Shown here piece by piece: positions 23,911-24,303 of a stretch of 24,303 nucleotides of DNA (the first letter of the stretch is position 1; every line of letters starts with the position of its first letter). The DNA comes from Bacteroidales bacterium GP3 (GTDB lineage: Bacteria > Bacteroidota > Bacteroidia > Bacteroidales > Muribaculaceae): assembly GCA_001701075.1 (NCBI GenBank), contig DAAK01000006.1, positions 1 through 24,303 of the forward strand, in the 5' to 3' direction. The position numbers and the translations under genes were made by a program. The notes beneath the pieces were generated by a model that saw only the letters and a program-made list of their open reading frames with translations, made no database searches and was not told the origin of the DNA.

Positions 23911-23952
23911 CCAGATACCAGATGCCAGATGCCAGAGGCCAGATACCAGGGA
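23911..23952. repeat. Heptamer array, six units (CCAGATR type)
   Basis: Six contiguous units start at 23911, 23918, 23925, 23932, 23939 and 23946. Two are CCAGATG, two CCAGATA, the others CCAGAGG and CCAGGGA. The array starts 3 bases after the membrane-protein stop and runs into the terminator, supplying its left arm and loop. Confidence 0.75.
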
Positions 23953-23968
23953 CCTCTGGCATTTTTTT
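23929..23968 (+). terminator. Intrinsic terminator of the sigma operon
   Basis: ATGCCAGAGG (23929-23938) pairs perfectly with CCTCTGGCAT (23953-23962) over 10 base pairs, with a 14-base loop, and seven T residues follow. The left arm spans two heptamer units. Confidence 0.85.
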
Positions 23969-24038
23969 ATGATTGTTTGCAAATGTTAATAAAAGTTAAA
24001 TAAGGGGATGTGATAATATTTTAATAAAAAATTAGAAC

Positions 24039-24046
24039 TATCTTTG
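24039..24046 (+). promoter_or_regulatory. -7 element for the second SusC-like gene
   Basis: TATCTTTG matches TAnnTTTG. The predicted start near 24053 leaves a leader of about 105 nt, close in length to that of the first SusC. The -33 element is not clear. A 6-base-pair hairpin (GAGG at 24077, CCTC at 24086) lies in the leader. Upstream, 23969-24038 is A/T-rich with nothing else recognised. Confidence 0.5.
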
Positions 24047-24157
24047 TTAAAATTTGTATTAAGTGTGAGTCAACATGAGGTATCGCCTCGTAAAAACTCC
24101 TAAGTTAACCTGAATTTGAGATCAATTAAATAAATGTAGAACTTAAAAAAATCCTGC

Positions 24158-24303
24158 ATGAAAAACGTTTGTTTTACACTCAGCCGGAAAGCGCTAATGG
24201 CAGTAGCTATGCTGTTGACATTCACGCTTCCTGCTTTGGCCCAGAAAATCACCGTAAACGGTTACGTGGATGATGCGACGGGCGAACCTCTAATTGGTGC
24301 CAC
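24158..24303 (+). CDS. SusC-like TonB-dependent receptor, N-terminal fragment (cut by window)
   Basis: ATG 24158 opens 48 codons to the window edge. A signal peptide (MKNVCFTLSRKALMAV onward, cleavage after LPALAQ, residue 29) is followed by KITVNGYVDDATGEPLIGA, the first strands of the carboxypeptidase-regulatory-like domain that begins SusC/RagA receptors. The match of GEPLIGA with GEPLIGV in the SusC at 6619 supports this. It has its own promoter box and follows the sigma-operon terminator, so it starts a new operon, presumably a second utilisation locus. The substrate cannot be told. Confidence 0.88.
   Translation, partial: MKNVCFTLSRKALMAVAMLLTFTLPALAQKITVNGYVDDATGEPLIGA

Noticed and set aside
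23911..23952. CRISPR-like array
   Set aside because: The units are 7 bases, contiguous, and without spacers; no cas genes are present.
24158..24303. Receptor fragment as a pseudogene
   Set aside because: The frame is intact up to the window edge with a normal signal peptide; it is only cut by the window.
1..24303. Insertion sequences, tRNA or rRNA genes, phage genes
   Set aside because: No transposase or integrase frames, terminal inverted repeats, tRNA cloverleaf or rRNA sequence was recognised on either strand.

Overview
The window looks like part of a Bacteroidales chromosome, most like a gut Muribaculaceae, Prevotellaceae or Bacteroidaceae relative. The grounds are a complete SusC/SusD pair and the start of a second SusC, several promoters of the Bacteroidetes form (TTTG, about 19-20 nt, TAnnTTTG), few Shine-Dalgarno sequences, and C-terminal tails resembling type IX secretion (T9SS) sorting signals. 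The family-level assignment is inference.

Layout. A GH3 glycosidase lipoprotein (minus strand, cut by the left edge) lies divergent to a membrane-anchored neutral zinc metallopeptidase (1802-2683). Next come two secreted PL1-type pectate lyases on the minus strand (6327 down to 2699) whose stop and start codons overlap as ATGA. A divergent promoter region (6328-6618) separates them from a plus-strand glycan-uptake operon: SusC (6619-9966), SusD (9981-11822), a small lipoprotein (11844-12323) and a secreted protein of unknown fold (12407-13483). After a terminator comes a GH140-like apiosidase candidate (13682-15133), followed closely by tyrA (15176-15949). A GH92 alpha-mannosidase (minus, 15989-18757) is convergent to tyrA and divergent from coaE (18825-19394). 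coaE is followed by a DUF4886/SGNH lipoprotein (19423-20382). A polysaccharide-deacetylase-like protein with a T9SS-like tail (minus, 20391-22397) is divergent from a 52-residue helical protein (22514-22672). The right end holds an ECF sigma factor (22797-23267), a four-helix membrane protein (23341-23907), a terminator, and the first 48 codons of another SusC-like receptor (24158 onward).

How the genes fit together. The pectate lyase pair, the SusCD system and the GH140 enzyme suggest a polysaccharide utilisation locus for pectin: homogalacturonan cleavage, oligosaccharide import, and removal of apiose from rhamnogalacturonan II. GH3, GH92, the SGNH hydrolase and the deacetylase-like protein suggest that neighbouring loci handle other glycans or glycan decorations. 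No hybrid two-component or SusR-type regulator is in the window; the only regulator is the ECF sigma factor, which lacks an adjacent FecR.

The least explained feature is a set of degenerate repeats with a 7-base period. They occur at seven places, always at gene 3' ends or gaps downstream of genes and in none of the four divergent promoter gaps. Each site has its own unit; at two sites the repeat forms an arm of a terminator-like hairpin, and at one it encodes the end of a protein. No tRNA, rRNA, CRISPR array or insertion sequence was seen.
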